Below, piece by piece: positions 20,832-30,878 of a stretch of 64,000 bases of DNA; positions within the stretch are counted from its first letter, which is position 1, and every line of letters starts with the position of its first letter. The translations under genes were made by a program, and so were the position numbers. The stretch comes from Protonemura montana (taxonomy: Eukaryota > Arthropoda > Insecta > Plecoptera > Nemouridae): NCBI GenBank assembly GCA_947568835.1, contig OX387604.1:21915076-21979075 (forward strand). Direction: 5' to 3'. The notes below the pieces were generated by a model, which was given only the letters and a program-made list of their open reading frames with translations, was not told where the DNA came from and did not search any database.

Positions 20832-21440
20832 GTGAGTAAAAAGAATCTTTGTAGTACTTACACACAATTTTTAAACTGAAAAATTATATAATCTATCAAT
20901 TTACGGGTGATTTGCATGGACCATGCTAACAGACTTGCAGAAACACAACTAAATGCACACACATTTATACAATAAAAATCTCATAACTTCTGATCATACG
21001 GCTGTTAATGATTAATTTTTTTTTCATGGAAAGATAATAGACAGGAGATGCTTCACAACAAAACAAAAAAAAAAAAAAATATTACTTCTCGAGTTATTAA
21101 GGGTTGAAATTTAAGGGTGGATTTTTTCTACCCCTAAACTTGATAAGTAAGCAATTTATGCATTTTTTCTTGTTAATGAAAGCACGATTATCATTTTAGA
21201 ACTAATCCCATTGTTTTAAGTTTATTTGTTCAAACGCTAGAGTGAATATAGTGAATGGCCGTGCGGGGCAAAAAGTAAAATATTTTATTTTTCCATCCCC
21301 TGCCACGGGCAAACCGCTAGACATATGGAAAAAAACTTTAAAAGAGATTTTTTATTTCCGGTGTTCTAACCCTCCTGAAAATTTCGTCAAGTTCTGAGAT
21401 AGTGAAGGTTTTGAGTGTGGGCACTTGATATGGAATGACT
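20644..21440 (-). repeat. right TIR of the unit 4 transposon
   Basis: Inverse complement of 18736-19532 with few differences, the outermost base among them (A versus G). It contains the end of the transposase-like reading frame up to the stop at 20831. Confidence 0.9.
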
Positions 21441-21560
21441 CAATAGGTTTATATGCTGCTTTGTATCCATATTCGATGGCTGCTTGTGTTAAAGGTGTTG
21501 TGAAAAGATCGAGCTCAGATTTCATAGCCTCCATCGAATTGCTATGTATAACAGACATTT

Positions 21561-22058
21561 TCACTTTTCAAAAATATCTCGCACTCTTCTCGATAACTTG
21601 ATCTTCTTGGTGGTTTTCTTGCGTTGATGACTCGAAGATTGTCTCTTCTTCTTTTTAACAACAACAGCCTTCCTACCACGGTTGCCCGGCACCAACTGAA
21701 GTGATTGGCAGCTTTTCAATCGTTTAAGACCAGAGCCCTTCATAAGAGTAAGTTTATCTTCAGCTTTTCGTTTAAGATTCGAACCAGCTTCCTTCAATCT
21801 ATTTTCAAACGATTGTTTCACATTTTTTCTTTCCATTAAATCATTTGCAAAATTTACTCCAGTCATGAGTCCTTCTTGAGCAAGAGATCGAGCTCCACTT
21901 TTAAATATCGGTACTGCTAATCGCCACATATTTTTAAAAAATGACGCTAGTCCACAACCACGCTGAAATTTGCTACCGTGATTTATATTCATCCCCGATC
22001 CACATTGATTTTGGAAATAATCAATGTATCGATCATGATAGTTACTGCTTTTACACAT
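21561..22058 (-). CDS. pX/pVI-like virion core protein, unit 4
   Basis: Identical to unit 1, 165 residues, ATG at 22058. Confidence 0.8.
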   Translation of the reverse strand: MCKSSNYHDRYIDYFQNQCGSGMNINHGSKFQRGCGLASFFKNMWRLAVPIFKSGARSLAQEGLMTGVNFANDLMERKNVKQSFENRLKEAGSNLKRKAEDKLTLMKGSGLKRLKSCQSLQLVPGNRGRKAVVVKKKKRQSSSHQRKKTTKKIKLSRRVRDIFEK

Positions 22059-22065
22059 TTTAAAT

Positions 22066-22848
22066 CTAGTTACGACGACGTCGGAAATGTAGTACAACGC
22101 TTAGAACATCAGAATCGAATGAGATTGAATCACCAAATGCATCTCTTATATCTATAGTAATCGATGAAAACTCTCGTTTAGCTACCGGAAAATACATTGG
22201 TGGATTAAAAGACTGTGAATGATTTCTTCCATATTTTTCCTTGTACCAGAGAGTATCTATGCTTATCATTCGTGCGAGTGGCGCAAATATATCGCCCACT
22301 ACGTGTGATTCAATAACATCACAATAAACAAGAAGCTGCTTTTGAAACCCTACATTCAAGCGGGATTTGTGTGGAGACGTTTTATCAGCAACAATATTCA
22401 TACCGGGTTCGAATCCCAATTGTAATCCTAGATTGTCAGATAAAACTACAGATTTAATCATACTATCTTCTGCAATATCTACTCTCGTGAATGAATTAGC
22501 TTCGGTAAGTAAAATCTTTAGGTCTCCCGTCACGTTTGCGAGGACACTATTTACTGCGTGATGAATTGCTGACACAGAATTATAGAAGCCAGGCTGAATT
22601 TCAATCGTCTTGGTTATGACATCTTCTTTATCAGCTGTTTTTACACTGTAGGTCACTTTATTTGCATTTATCAATACGTTATTAATGAAAGGATAATGGA
22701 TTTCAAATAAAGCACATTCCATATCATCTTGCAATTCTATGCGTTGTGGTAATTGAGTCACAAAGCGAGTTGCCGTATTCTTTGGATAGTAAGACGCCGA
22801 ACTATTGCTCAAAAGGGTTAAATAAAATTCTTTGCTACTTTGAATCAT
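22066..22848 (-). CDS. penton-like minor capsid protein, unit 4
   Basis: Identical to unit 1, 260 residues. Confidence 0.85.
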   Translation of the reverse strand: MIQSSKEFYLTLLSNSSASYYPKNTATRFVTQLPQRIELQDDMECALFEIHYPFINNVLINANKVTYSVKTADKEDVITKTIEIQPGFYNSVSAIHHAVNSVLANVTGDLKILLTEANSFTRVDIAEDSMIKSVVLSDNLGLQLGFEPGMNIVADKTSPHKSRLNVGFQKQLLVYCDVIESHVVGDIFAPLARMISIDTLWYKEKYGRNHSQSFNPPMYFPVAKREFSSITIDIRDAFGDSISFDSDVLSVVLHFRRRRN

Positions 22849-23933
22849 TTTAAATTAACAATTTCTGATTTCTTAACCCAAGAATTTTGAGATGATGGGT
22901 ATCCGTACCACTTGACCAATACTTTCGAACTGCGTCCCTTCCCCTTCGTGGCGATGATTTTATCGATTTTAAATTCAGTAGATTTTCGAATTTGTACTCG
23001 TTTTAACTCGATTTCGTAAAAAGTTCCATCGATAGGTGTATTACTTAAATCTTCTATTCTATAAACAGTTAAATGACGTCTTGGAAGAACTTCCGAAATA
23101 ATAAATATCTCGTCCGTCCAATTTCTTTCGAAACCTTTCTCGAACTGCTCTTTATCTTTAGAAATTCGTACATGATCACCAACTGAGAACTTATCCTTTT
23201 TTAATTTTTTGAAGAGCACTCGATCGTTTAGCGTTCGCCATACTTGTAGCATGTTATCAATCGTCACATGAACTGGTGCGATTTTTATTGTCTGGTGAAC
23301 AGTGTTATTATATGCTTGAAGAAGATCGGGAAGAACCTCAATGTAACGATAAGATGATGAATAGGTAAAATATCGCCACAACTTAGTTTTTAATGTTTTA
23401 TTAAACCGTTCAACAACAGCTGCTTTGATATCCGGATTTGTAGCATAGTAATAATTAATGTTCCTCGCTGTTAGAAACGCTTGAAATTTTTTATTTTTGA
23501 ATTCCTTGCCCTTGTCCATATTTAAATTTGTGGGTTTACGATTGGAGGACTTAAATATTTCCTGGAAACCTCTTATTACTTCCAAACTTGTTTTATTGTG
23601 CAAAGGTATCGCCCATGCAAATTTACTGAAAATGTCAATTACAGTCAACAAATATTTATAATTATCATTATATTTACTAAGAGATTGAAGATCACACAAG
23701 TCTGACTGCCAAACATCATCAATATAGTTAACAATATAACTATTTCTTTCGAAACGTTTCCTCAATGGACGATGTAATGTGTACGCGTCTTGAGATTCTA
23801 GCCACTGCTGCACGAGCATCTTAGGTATTTTCTTCTCAGCTGCCTTCCATAATTGGCCTGTCGTTGAAAATCCTGCAGGGTGTGATGGGTCAAAATATAT
23901 TTTCTGCAATATTTTTCTTGATTTAGCGTTCAT
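22845..23933 (-). CDS. chromodomain integrase, unit 4
   Basis: Identical to unit 1, 362 residues, fully open. Confidence 0.93.
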   Translation of the reverse strand: MNAKSRKILQKIYFDPSHPAGFSTTGQLWKAAEKKIPKMLVQQWLESQDAYTLHRPLRKRFERNSYIVNYIDDVWQSDLCDLQSLSKYNDNYKYLLTVIDIFSKFAWAIPLHNKTSLEVIRGFQEIFKSSNRKPTNLNMDKGKEFKNKKFQAFLTARNINYYYATNPDIKAAVVERFNKTLKTKLWRYFTYSSSYRYIEVLPDLLQAYNNTVHQTIKIAPVHVTIDNMLQVWRTLNDRVLFKKLKKDKFSVGDHVRISKDKEQFEKGFERNWTDEIFIISEVLPRRHLTVYRIEDLSNTPIDGTFYEIELKRVQIRKSTEFKIDKIIATKGKGRSSKVLVKWYGYPSSQNSWVKKSEIVNLK

Positions 23934-23941
23934 GACAGCTG

Positions 23942-24835
23942 CTAAAAGTGAAATCGTTTCCAGTTTGGAGCCAACACACGAGCACTTCTACGCTTTATAT
24001 GCGTGACTTCCTGAGAAGGTGTCTGATCGTCAATTTTACGTTTCTTTCTTTTCTTTGTACTTGAAGTAGGAGAACTCACCACCTCACTATGAAATGAACG
24101 AATGAATTTTTTACGACGAATGTTTGATATATATTTCATCGGGATTTTCAGTTCTTCCAAAATAGTTAAAAATTCTTTCCAACCCGTGGGATTGGAATCT
24201 TGTCGGTTAATCAGAACATCGGATATTAAATCAATAATGTTTGAGTTATCGATAGTATTTCTTTTAATTCGTACTAGGCCGGTCGAACTATTCCAGTCAA
24301 TAAGTTTGCTGTCGTAAAGAAGAGTATAAAGTTCTTTTGCAGCAACTTGTTTCTTTTCAGGTACAGACTGCAATAGCTTGACTTGCAATAAATTGCTATC
24401 ATCTTCGACTTCGGACTTTTCGTCGTCTTCACTATTCACATTTGCAGCTAAGATATCTGATGATGCATTCAACGGTTTCATTTCTTGTTGGTCATCAATA
24501 ATCTCTTGCTTAAACTCTGTAGGAATTAATTTCTCTTCAAATTGTGGTTGAAATGTTTCACTGGATCTGTTGTTAATTTTTGAAGATACAGAAATAAAAT
24601 GTAGATAGCGTCGCAAGGTTTCTTGATATCGTGAAAGTTTCTCATTGGCATCCATACTTTTCATTCGAAGAATTTGCTTCATTTCATTTCTCAAAGCGAT
24701 AATCATGCTCTTGATTGGATTTGTTGTCGACGCTATATTTTTTAATTTGTTGACTTGTAAACTATTAACTGGTGTCTTACCAAGTCGATCGAGTGTTTGT
24801 TGAACAATTAAAACCATCTTCTTGCAATTATTCAT
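23942..24835 (-). CDS. conserved Polinton protein of ~300 residues, unit 4
   Basis: Identical to unit 1, ATG at 24835. Confidence 0.75.
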   Translation of the reverse strand: MNNCKKMVLIVQQTLDRLGKTPVNSLQVNKLKNIASTTNPIKSMIIALRNEMKQILRMKSMDANEKLSRYQETLRRYLHFISVSSKINNRSSETFQPQFEEKLIPTEFKQEIIDDQQEMKPLNASSDILAANVNSEDDEKSEVEDDSNLLQVKLLQSVPEKKQVAAKELYTLLYDSKLIDWNSSTGLVRIKRNTIDNSNIIDLISDVLINRQDSNPTGWKEFLTILEELKIPMKYISNIRRKKFIRSFHSEVVSSPTSSTKKRKKRKIDDQTPSQEVTHIKRRSARVLAPNWKRFHF

Positions 24836-24971
24836 CACGTCATCAATCCCGAAATTACACCACTCAGAATTGGTCCCAACAATAAGGGAATCAGAGACCC
24901 ACCTCTCTGAAGAATTTTCTTTTTTTTCTGCCAAGTATCACCTTTCTTTATCAATTTTCTGAGCGTGTGCT
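24835..24971 (-). pseudogene. 108-residue conserved gene, 3' end only, unit 4
   Basis: Truncated as in unit 1; junction with the unit 5 spacer at 24971/24972. Confidence 0.86.
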
Positions 24972-26419
24972 CTAAGGATTACAAGAACGAACTTCGTGAC
25001 GTCACATCACGATCTTAAAACTATAGCTTCTGTATGTCGGAGAGCTTTGAAACCTCTTTCAATCGATTTGTTGGAAAAAACCAATCGAAAGATGTAGACG
25101 GTGACATTCGCCTAACTATCGTATTTCCCCGTTTATAAGCCAATATAGCTCCGAAAAATACCAAATCGTAACATTTCTACATTTTGTTCTTGTCGTTCTT
25201 CGCCACAAGTCCTGACTGCGCATGCTCGCTGCGTGGAATTCCTCAACTCGAGTATTTAACATTTAATATCAATTTATTGGAGCTTTTTGAAAGTTGGATG
25301 AAGCCAAAATTGGAAATATATATGTAGCGTGTAATAAATTAATACACTTTTATAAGGGATGCATTCACCCTCAGTAGCCAGTGGCCAGTATTCAGTGATA
25401 GCTTAGGTTCATGCTAGTATTTGATTAATTATTTCCAGTGATAGCCATGGATGACAGGTAGTCTAGTGGATAGCGTACGAAGCCAGCTAGCCCAGATCCA
25501 ATGCAAATAACGTGATGCGCGGTTCGTATAGCAGAGCACGAAAATATTTTGCATTTTCAGTTTTAAACTGTATGAACAGTGAATGTCTAATTTGATACAA
25601 CTAGTAAATTTATTTATTTATTTATTTAATGCTACGTACAATTACAGAGTATTTGTGTGAGCCTAATTGTTAAGGAACTTATATCATCAATTTAGTTCCA
25701 TATTTAACTTTTAATTGTATTTAAATATTCTTCTATTGAATAGTACGGATTTTGGATTAAGAAAGCTTTGAGAGTAGTGTTAAAGATGGTACGGGTTGGC
25801 AAATTAGTGATGGATGTTGGGAGATGGTTATAAATTGTTGTGCAGAGGTAATGTGGGCTGTGTTCAAAGAGGGAATGGGAGTGAGTGGGTTAGTTCTTTC
25901 GTTGGCGTCCAGAGTAATACGTCAGCCGTCAACAGATGTTCGGTTCCTCGCTGTCGGCACTGGCGAGTGCAATGGCGGCGAAAATATGCAAAAATTGAAT
26001 TTCCAGAATTAACCACCCTTTAGCAAAAAAAATTGAAATAACCATAAAAAAAACGAACCAATTCGTTTAAAAAAAGACGACGTCTTCATTGATTGAGTGT
26101 ACCAATAGGTACGAAATGAAGCCACAATAAACTTTGTAAATAATTGCCAGAACTGGAAACATGTAGCGTTCAAAAGAATTGAAATATACGTAAATGCAGA
26201 CGTCTATCCCCTCCCTCCCCCCCCCCCACCCCCAGCCCATGCACTTTGAAATTTCAATCCTTGTTGATTGATTGATTTGTGGTGTTTAACGACGCACTGT
26301 TTCCAGTTCTGGCAATTATTTACAAAGTTTATTGTGGCTTCATTTCGTTCCTATTGGTACACTCAATCAATGAAGACGTCGTCTTTTTTTAAACGAATTG
26401 GTTCGTTTTTTTTATGGTT
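24972..26419. repeat. unit 5 spacer
   Basis: Copy of the unit 1 spacer with the T variant at 25007 (as in unit 3) and the longest poly-C tract, eleven. Confidence 0.9.
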
Positions 26420-26583
26420 TTATTATTTACAACAAACTCGAATTGTGAATTTCCTTCCAAAGACACAATAGGTTTATATGCTGCTTTGTATCCATATTCG
26501 ATGGCTGCTTGTGTTAAAGGTGTTGTGAAAAGATCGAGCTCAGATTTCATAGCCTCCATCGAATTGCTATGTATAACAGACAT
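26420..26583 (-). pseudogene. major capsid protein N-terminal fragment, unit 5
   Basis: ATG at 26583; truncated at the foldback as in units 1-3. Confidence 0.88.
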
Positions 26584-26585
26584 TT

Positions 26586-27083
26586 TCACTTTTCAAAAAT
26601 ATCTCGCACTCTTCTCGATAACTTGATCTTCTTGGTGGTTTTCTTGCGTTGATGACTCGAAGATTGTCTCTTCTTCTTTTTAACAACAACAGCCTTCCTA
26701 CCACGGTTGCCCGGCACCAACTGAAGTGATTGGCAGCTTTTCAATCGTTTAAGACCAGAGCCCTTCATAAGAGTAAGTTTATCTTCAGCTTTTCGTTTAA
26801 GATTCGAACCAGCTTCCTTCAATCTATTTTCAAACGATTGTTTCACATTTTTTCTTTCCATTAAATCATTTGCAAAATTTACTCCAGTCATGAGTCCTTC
26901 TTGAGCAAGAGATCGAGCTCCACTTTTAAATATCGGTACTGCTAATCGCCACATATTTTTAAAAAATGACGCTAGTCCACAACCACGCTGAAATTTGCTA
27001 CCGTGATTTATATTCATCCCCGATCCACATTGATTTTGGAAATAATCAATGTATCGATCATGATAGTTACTGCTTTTACACAT
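26586..27083 (-). CDS. pX/pVI-like virion core protein, unit 5
   Basis: Identical to unit 1, 165 residues. Confidence 0.8.
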   Translation of the reverse strand: MCKSSNYHDRYIDYFQNQCGSGMNINHGSKFQRGCGLASFFKNMWRLAVPIFKSGARSLAQEGLMTGVNFANDLMERKNVKQSFENRLKEAGSNLKRKAEDKLTLMKGSGLKRLKSCQSLQLVPGNRGRKAVVVKKKKRQSSSHQRKKTTKKIKLSRRVRDIFEK

Positions 27084-27090
27084 TTTAAAT

Positions 27091-27873
27091 CTAGTTACGA
27101 CGACGTCGGAAATGTAGTACAACGCTTAGAACATCAGAATCGAATGAGATTGAATCACCAAATGCATCTCTTATATCTATAGTAATCGATGAAAACTCTC
27201 GTTTAGCTACCGGAAAATACATTGGTGGATTAAAAGACTGTGAATGATTTCTTCCATATTTTTCCTTGTACCAGAGAGTATCTATGCTTATCATTCGTGC
27301 GAGTGGCGCAAATATATCGCCCACTACGTGTGATTCAATAACATCACAATAAACAAGAAGCTGCTTTTGAAACCCTACATTCAAGCGGGATTTGTGTGGA
27401 GACGTTTTATCAGCAACAATATTCATACCGGGTTCGAATCCCAATTGTAATCCTAGATTGTCAGATAAAACTACAGATTTAATCATACTATCTTCTGCAA
27501 TATCTACTCTCGTGAATGAATTAGCTTCGGTAAGTAAAATCTTTAGGTCTCCCGTCACGTTTGCGAGGACACTATTTACTGCGTGATGAATTGCTGACAC
27601 AGAATTATAGAAGCCAGGCTGAATTTCAATCGTCTTGGTTATGACATCTTCTTTATCAGCTGTTTTTACACTGTAGGTCACTTTATTTGCATTTATCAAT
27701 ACGTTATTAATGAAAGGATAATGGATTTCAAATAAAGCACATTCCATATCATCTTGCAATTCTATGCGTTGTGGTAATTGAGTCACAAAGCGAGTTGCCG
27801 TATTCTTTGGATAGTAAGACGCCGAACTATTGCTCAAAAGGGTTAAATAAAATTCTTTGCTACTTTGAATCAT
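27091..27873 (-). CDS. penton-like minor capsid protein, unit 5
   Basis: Identical to unit 1, 260 residues. Its upstream integrase is interrupted, so any read-through or reinitiation from that gene would be lost here. Confidence 0.85.
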   Translation of the reverse strand: MIQSSKEFYLTLLSNSSASYYPKNTATRFVTQLPQRIELQDDMECALFEIHYPFINNVLINANKVTYSVKTADKEDVITKTIEIQPGFYNSVSAIHHAVNSVLANVTGDLKILLTEANSFTRVDIAEDSMIKSVVLSDNLGLQLGFEPGMNIVADKTSPHKSRLNVGFQKQLLVYCDVIESHVVGDIFAPLARMISIDTLWYKEKYGRNHSQSFNPPMYFPVAKREFSSITIDIRDAFGDSISFDSDVLSVVLHFRRRRN

Positions 27874-29611
27874 TTTAAATTAACAATTTCTGATTTCTTA
27901 ACCCAAGAATTTTGAGATGATGGGTATCCGTACCACTTGACCAATACTTTCGAACTGCGTCCCTTCCCCTTCGTGGCGATGATTTTATCGATTTTAAATT
28001 CAGTAGATTTTCGAATTTGTACTCGTTTTAACTCGATTTCGTAAAAAGTTCCATCGATAGGTGTATTACTTAAATCTTCTATTCTATAAACAGTTAAATG
28101 ACGTCTTGGAAGAACTTCCGAAATAATAAATATCTCGTCCGTCCAATTTCTTTCGAAACCTTTCTCGAACTGCTCTTTATCTTTAGAAATTCGTACATGA
28201 TCACCAACTGAGAACTTATCCTTTTTTAATTTTTTGAAGAGCACTCGATCGTTTAGCGTTCGCCATACTTGTAGCATGTTATCAATAATAATAATAATAA
28301 TAATAATAATATCTTTATTTGTCCTGAATTGATCATTTTACATGATATTGGATACGTCTGTGTCGTTAAGATATTCTGTCACATTATAAAAACACTTTCT
28401 GAGTAAGTATTGTTTTAACATATTTTTAAAATTTACATTTCTTTGAGTTTTTATACTAGTTGGCAGTTTGTTAAATAGGATAGAGCCTGCCCTTATGGGA
28501 CATTTGTCAGAAAGTTTTAATTTCCTTCTTTCTACGTGAATATTGTTTAAAATTCTAGTGTTATGGTCATGGACCTTGTTGTTATTAATGACTAGGTGAT
28601 TATTTTCTATTACAAACATTATAGTGGTAAAAATGTATAAACAAGGCAGCGTCAGAATGTTAAAATCTCTGAACAATGTTTTGCAAGAGTCCTTATAAAA
28701 TACGTCCCCACATGGGTCTTTACTTGCACCACCAAGAATTCTAAGTGCTCGCTTTTGCAATTGAAATAATCTCTTACTATGCGTTGAGTTACCCCAAAGT
28801 GCAACTCCATAGCTAATATAAGCATGTACATAAGCAAAGTAAATCATTTTTGCTGTCGCTGTATTACAAACATTCATAATTCGTTTCATGAGGTAGCACC
28901 CTGACGACACCTTTATACATATTTTAGTATATTTATAATCGTCACATGAACTGGTGCGATTTTTATTGTCTGGTGAACAGTGTTATTATATGCTTGAAGA
29001 AGATCGGGAAGAACCTCAATGTAACGATAAGATGATGAATAGGTAAAATATCGCCACAACTTAGTTTTTAATGTTTTATTAAACCGTTCAACAACAGCTG
29101 CTTTGATATCCGGATTTGTAGCATAGTAATAATTAATGTTCCTCGCTGTTAGAAACGCTTGAAATTTTTTATTTTTGAATTCCTTGCCCTTGTCCATATT
29201 TAAATTTGTGGGTTTACGATTGGAGGACTTAAATATTTCCTGGAAACCTCTTATTACTTCCAAACTTGTTTTATTGTGCAAAGGTATCGCCCATGCAAAT
29301 TTACTGAAAATGTCAATTACAGTCAACAAATATTTATAATTATCATTATATTTACTAAGAGATTGAAGATCACACAAGTCTGACTGCCAAACATCATCAA
29401 TATAGTTAACAATATAACTATTTCTTTCGAAACGTTTCCTCAATGGACGATGTAATGTGTACGCGTCTTGAGATTCTAGCCACTGCTGCACGAGCATCTT
29501 AGGTATTTTCTTCTCAGCTGCCTTCCATAATTGGCCTGTCGTTGAAAATCCTGCAGGGTGTGATGGGTCAAAATATATTTTCTGCAATATTTTTCTTGAT
29601 TTAGCGTTCAT
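27870..29611 (-). pseudogene. chromodomain integrase, unit 5, interrupted by a LINE
   Basis: The N-terminal part with the DDE core (29611 down to about 28937) is separated from the C-terminal part with the chromodomain (28286 down to 27870) by a 650-bp LINE. The first part runs a few codons into the LINE and stops at about 28913. Apart from the insertion the sequence equals the other units. Confidence 0.92.
28287..28936 (-). mobile_element. 5'-truncated LINE with (AAT)n tail, in unit 5 integrase
   Basis: The uninterrupted site reads GTTATCAATCGTCACATG. Here the insert lies between two AAT copies (the true duplication is blurred by the (ATT)n tail, seen as AATAAT repeats at 28287-28310). On the minus strand 28910-28338 encodes ~190 residues of ORF2 C-terminus (YFAYVHAYISYGVALWG, KRLFQLQKRALRIL, FNKLPTSI, FYNVTEYLN). 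It is clearly related to, but distinct from, the ORF2 at 34777-37683. No reverse-transcriptase core is left. Confidence 0.9.
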
Positions 29612-29619
29612 GACAGCTG

Positions 29620-30513
29620 CTAAAAGTGAAATCGTTTCCAGTTTGGAGCCAACACACGAGCACTTCTACGCTTTATATGCGTGACTTCCTGAGAAGGTGT
29701 CTGATCGTCAATTTTACGTTTCTTTCTTTTCTTTGTACTTGAAGTAGGAGAACTCACCACCTCACTATGAAATGAACGAATGAATTTTTTACGACGAATG
29801 TTTGATATATATTTCATCGGGATTTTCAGTTCTTCCAAAATAGTTAAAAATTCTTTCCAACCCGTGGGATTGGAATCTTGTCGGTTAATCAGAACATCGG
29901 ATATTAAATCAATAATGTTTGAGTTATCGATAGTATTTCTTTTAATTCGTACTAGGCCGGTCGAACTATTCCAGTCAATAAGTTTGCTGTCGTAAAGAAG
30001 AGTATAAAGTTCTTTTGCAGCAACTTGTTTCTTTTCAGGTACAGACTGCAATAGCTTGACTTGCAATAAATTGCTATCATCTTCGACTTCGGACTTTTCG
30101 TCGTCTTCACTATTCACATTTGCAGCTAAGATATCTGATGATGCATTCAACGGTTTCATTTCTTGTTGGTCATCAATAATCTCTTGCTTAAACTCTGTAG
30201 GAATTAATTTCTCTTCAAATTGTGGTTGAAATGTTTCACTGGATCTGTTGTTAATTTTTGAAGATACAGAAATAAAATGTAGATAGCGTCGCAAGGTTTC
30301 TTGATATCGTGAAAGTTTCTCATTGGCATCCATACTTTTCATTCGAAGAATTTGCTTCATTTCATTTCTCAAAGCGATAATCATGCTCTTGATTGGATTT
30401 GTTGTCGACGCTATATTTTTTAATTTGTTGACTTGTAAACTATTAACTGGTGTCTTACCAAGTCGATCGAGTGTTTGTTGAACAATTAAAACCATCTTCT
30501 TGCAATTATTCAT
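29620..30513 (-). CDS. conserved Polinton protein of ~300 residues, unit 5
   Basis: Identical to unit 1. Unlike units 1-4 its upstream neighbour is whole: its ATG at 30513 overlaps the stop of the 108-residue gene, supporting this start over the TTG at 30612. Confidence 0.78.
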   Translation of the reverse strand: MNNCKKMVLIVQQTLDRLGKTPVNSLQVNKLKNIASTTNPIKSMIIALRNEMKQILRMKSMDANEKLSRYQETLRRYLHFISVSSKINNRSSETFQPQFEEKLIPTEFKQEIIDDQQEMKPLNASSDILAANVNSEDDEKSEVEDDSNLLQVKLLQSVPEKKQVAAKELYTLLYDSKLIDWNSSTGLVRIKRNTIDNSNIIDLISDVLINRQDSNPTGWKEFLTILEELKIPMKYISNIRRKKFIRSFHSEVVSSPTSSTKKRKKRKIDDQTPSQEVTHIKRRSARVLAPNWKRFHF

Positions 30514-30839
30514 CACGTCATCAATCCCGAAATTACACCACTCAGAATTGGTCCCAACAATAAGGGAATCAGAGACCCACCTCTCTGAAGAATTTTCTTT
30601 TTTTTCTGCCAAGTATCACCTTTCTTTATCAATTTTCTGAGCGTGTGCTTGTGTCGAGAGAGTCGACTTTTATGACCAGGTTTCAGAAAAACATTCCCTA
30701 AAATACAGTTTTGTATGCACTCCAATATCGATTTGATTAGATTTCTATCGGCGACTTTCAAAATGGCTTTGCGAATTTTTGGTCCGCCTTTGTTTAAAAC
30801 CTTAAGGAGGTCCATTTCTTTGATAACTGAAGCACTCAT
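30513..30839 (-). CDS. conserved 108-residue Polinton protein, element A
   Basis: ATG at 30839. A small basic protein with the recurrent Polinton/adintovirus pattern: LLKVLNKGGPKIRKAILKVA, then a CIQNCILGN segment, a basic LSRHKHTLRKLIKK stretch, and a hydrophobic Gly-rich tail (LLLGPILSGVISGL) that could be membrane-associated. Function is unknown to me; position between the ATPase and the capsid module suggests a virion or assembly role. It is the only complete copy in element A because the array junction cuts it elsewhere. It differs from the B copy at four positions. Confidence 0.8.
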   Translation of the reverse strand: MSASVIKEMDLLKVLNKGGPKIRKAILKVADRNLIKSILECIQNCILGNVFLKPGHKSRLSRHKHTLRKLIKKGDTWQKKKKILQRGGSLIPLLLGPILSGVISGLMT

Positions 30840-30878
30840 GATGAGAGAATGATAAAAGAGAGTCGCATCATCAGTTAT

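Larger units (their letters stand above)
18736..21440. mobile_element. DNA transposon with 797-bp TIRs, inserted in unit 4
   Basis: It is flanked by CAATAG at 18730-18735 and 21441-21446; the uninterrupted site in the other units has one copy. Long inverted repeats run 18736-19532 and 20644-21440, starting (G/A)GTCATTCCATATC. The interior holds a 5'-truncated transposase-like gene on the plus strand. No other unit carries it, so it inserted into unit 4 after amplification, or was not copied by it. I do not recognise the superfamily; a 6-bp (or 5-bp) duplication with TIRs this long should help place it. Confidence 0.9.
18684..21558 (-). pseudogene. major capsid protein N-terminal fragment, unit 4, split by a transposon
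   Basis: The ~54-codon fragment present in every unit is cut here into 21441-21558 (start side, ATG at 21558) and 18684-18735. The gap is the 2.7-kb transposon at 18736-21440 with its CAATAG duplication. Confidence 0.88.
2167..30649. repeat. five-unit tandem array of a ~5.02-kb Polinton segment plus spacer
   Basis: Units: U1 2167-7189 (5023 bp), U2 7190-12212 (5023), U3 12213-17236 (5024), U4 17237-24971 (7735, including a 2711-bp transposon insertion with its duplication), U5 24972-30649 (5678, including a LINE). Every unit begins CTAAGGATTACAAG and ends GCGTGTGCT. The U5 end runs on into normal Polinton sequence, as at 50060 in element B. Units 1-4 therefore join Polinton DNA to spacer with a 2-bp CT microhomology. 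The encoded proteins I compared are identical between units, which points to recent amplification or strong homogenisation. Confidence 0.95.

Noticed and set aside
2167..30649. Five genuine separate Polinton insertions
   Set aside because: No TIRs or target duplications lie between units; breakpoints are identical and internal to genes, so this is tandem amplification (or, less likely, an assembly error).
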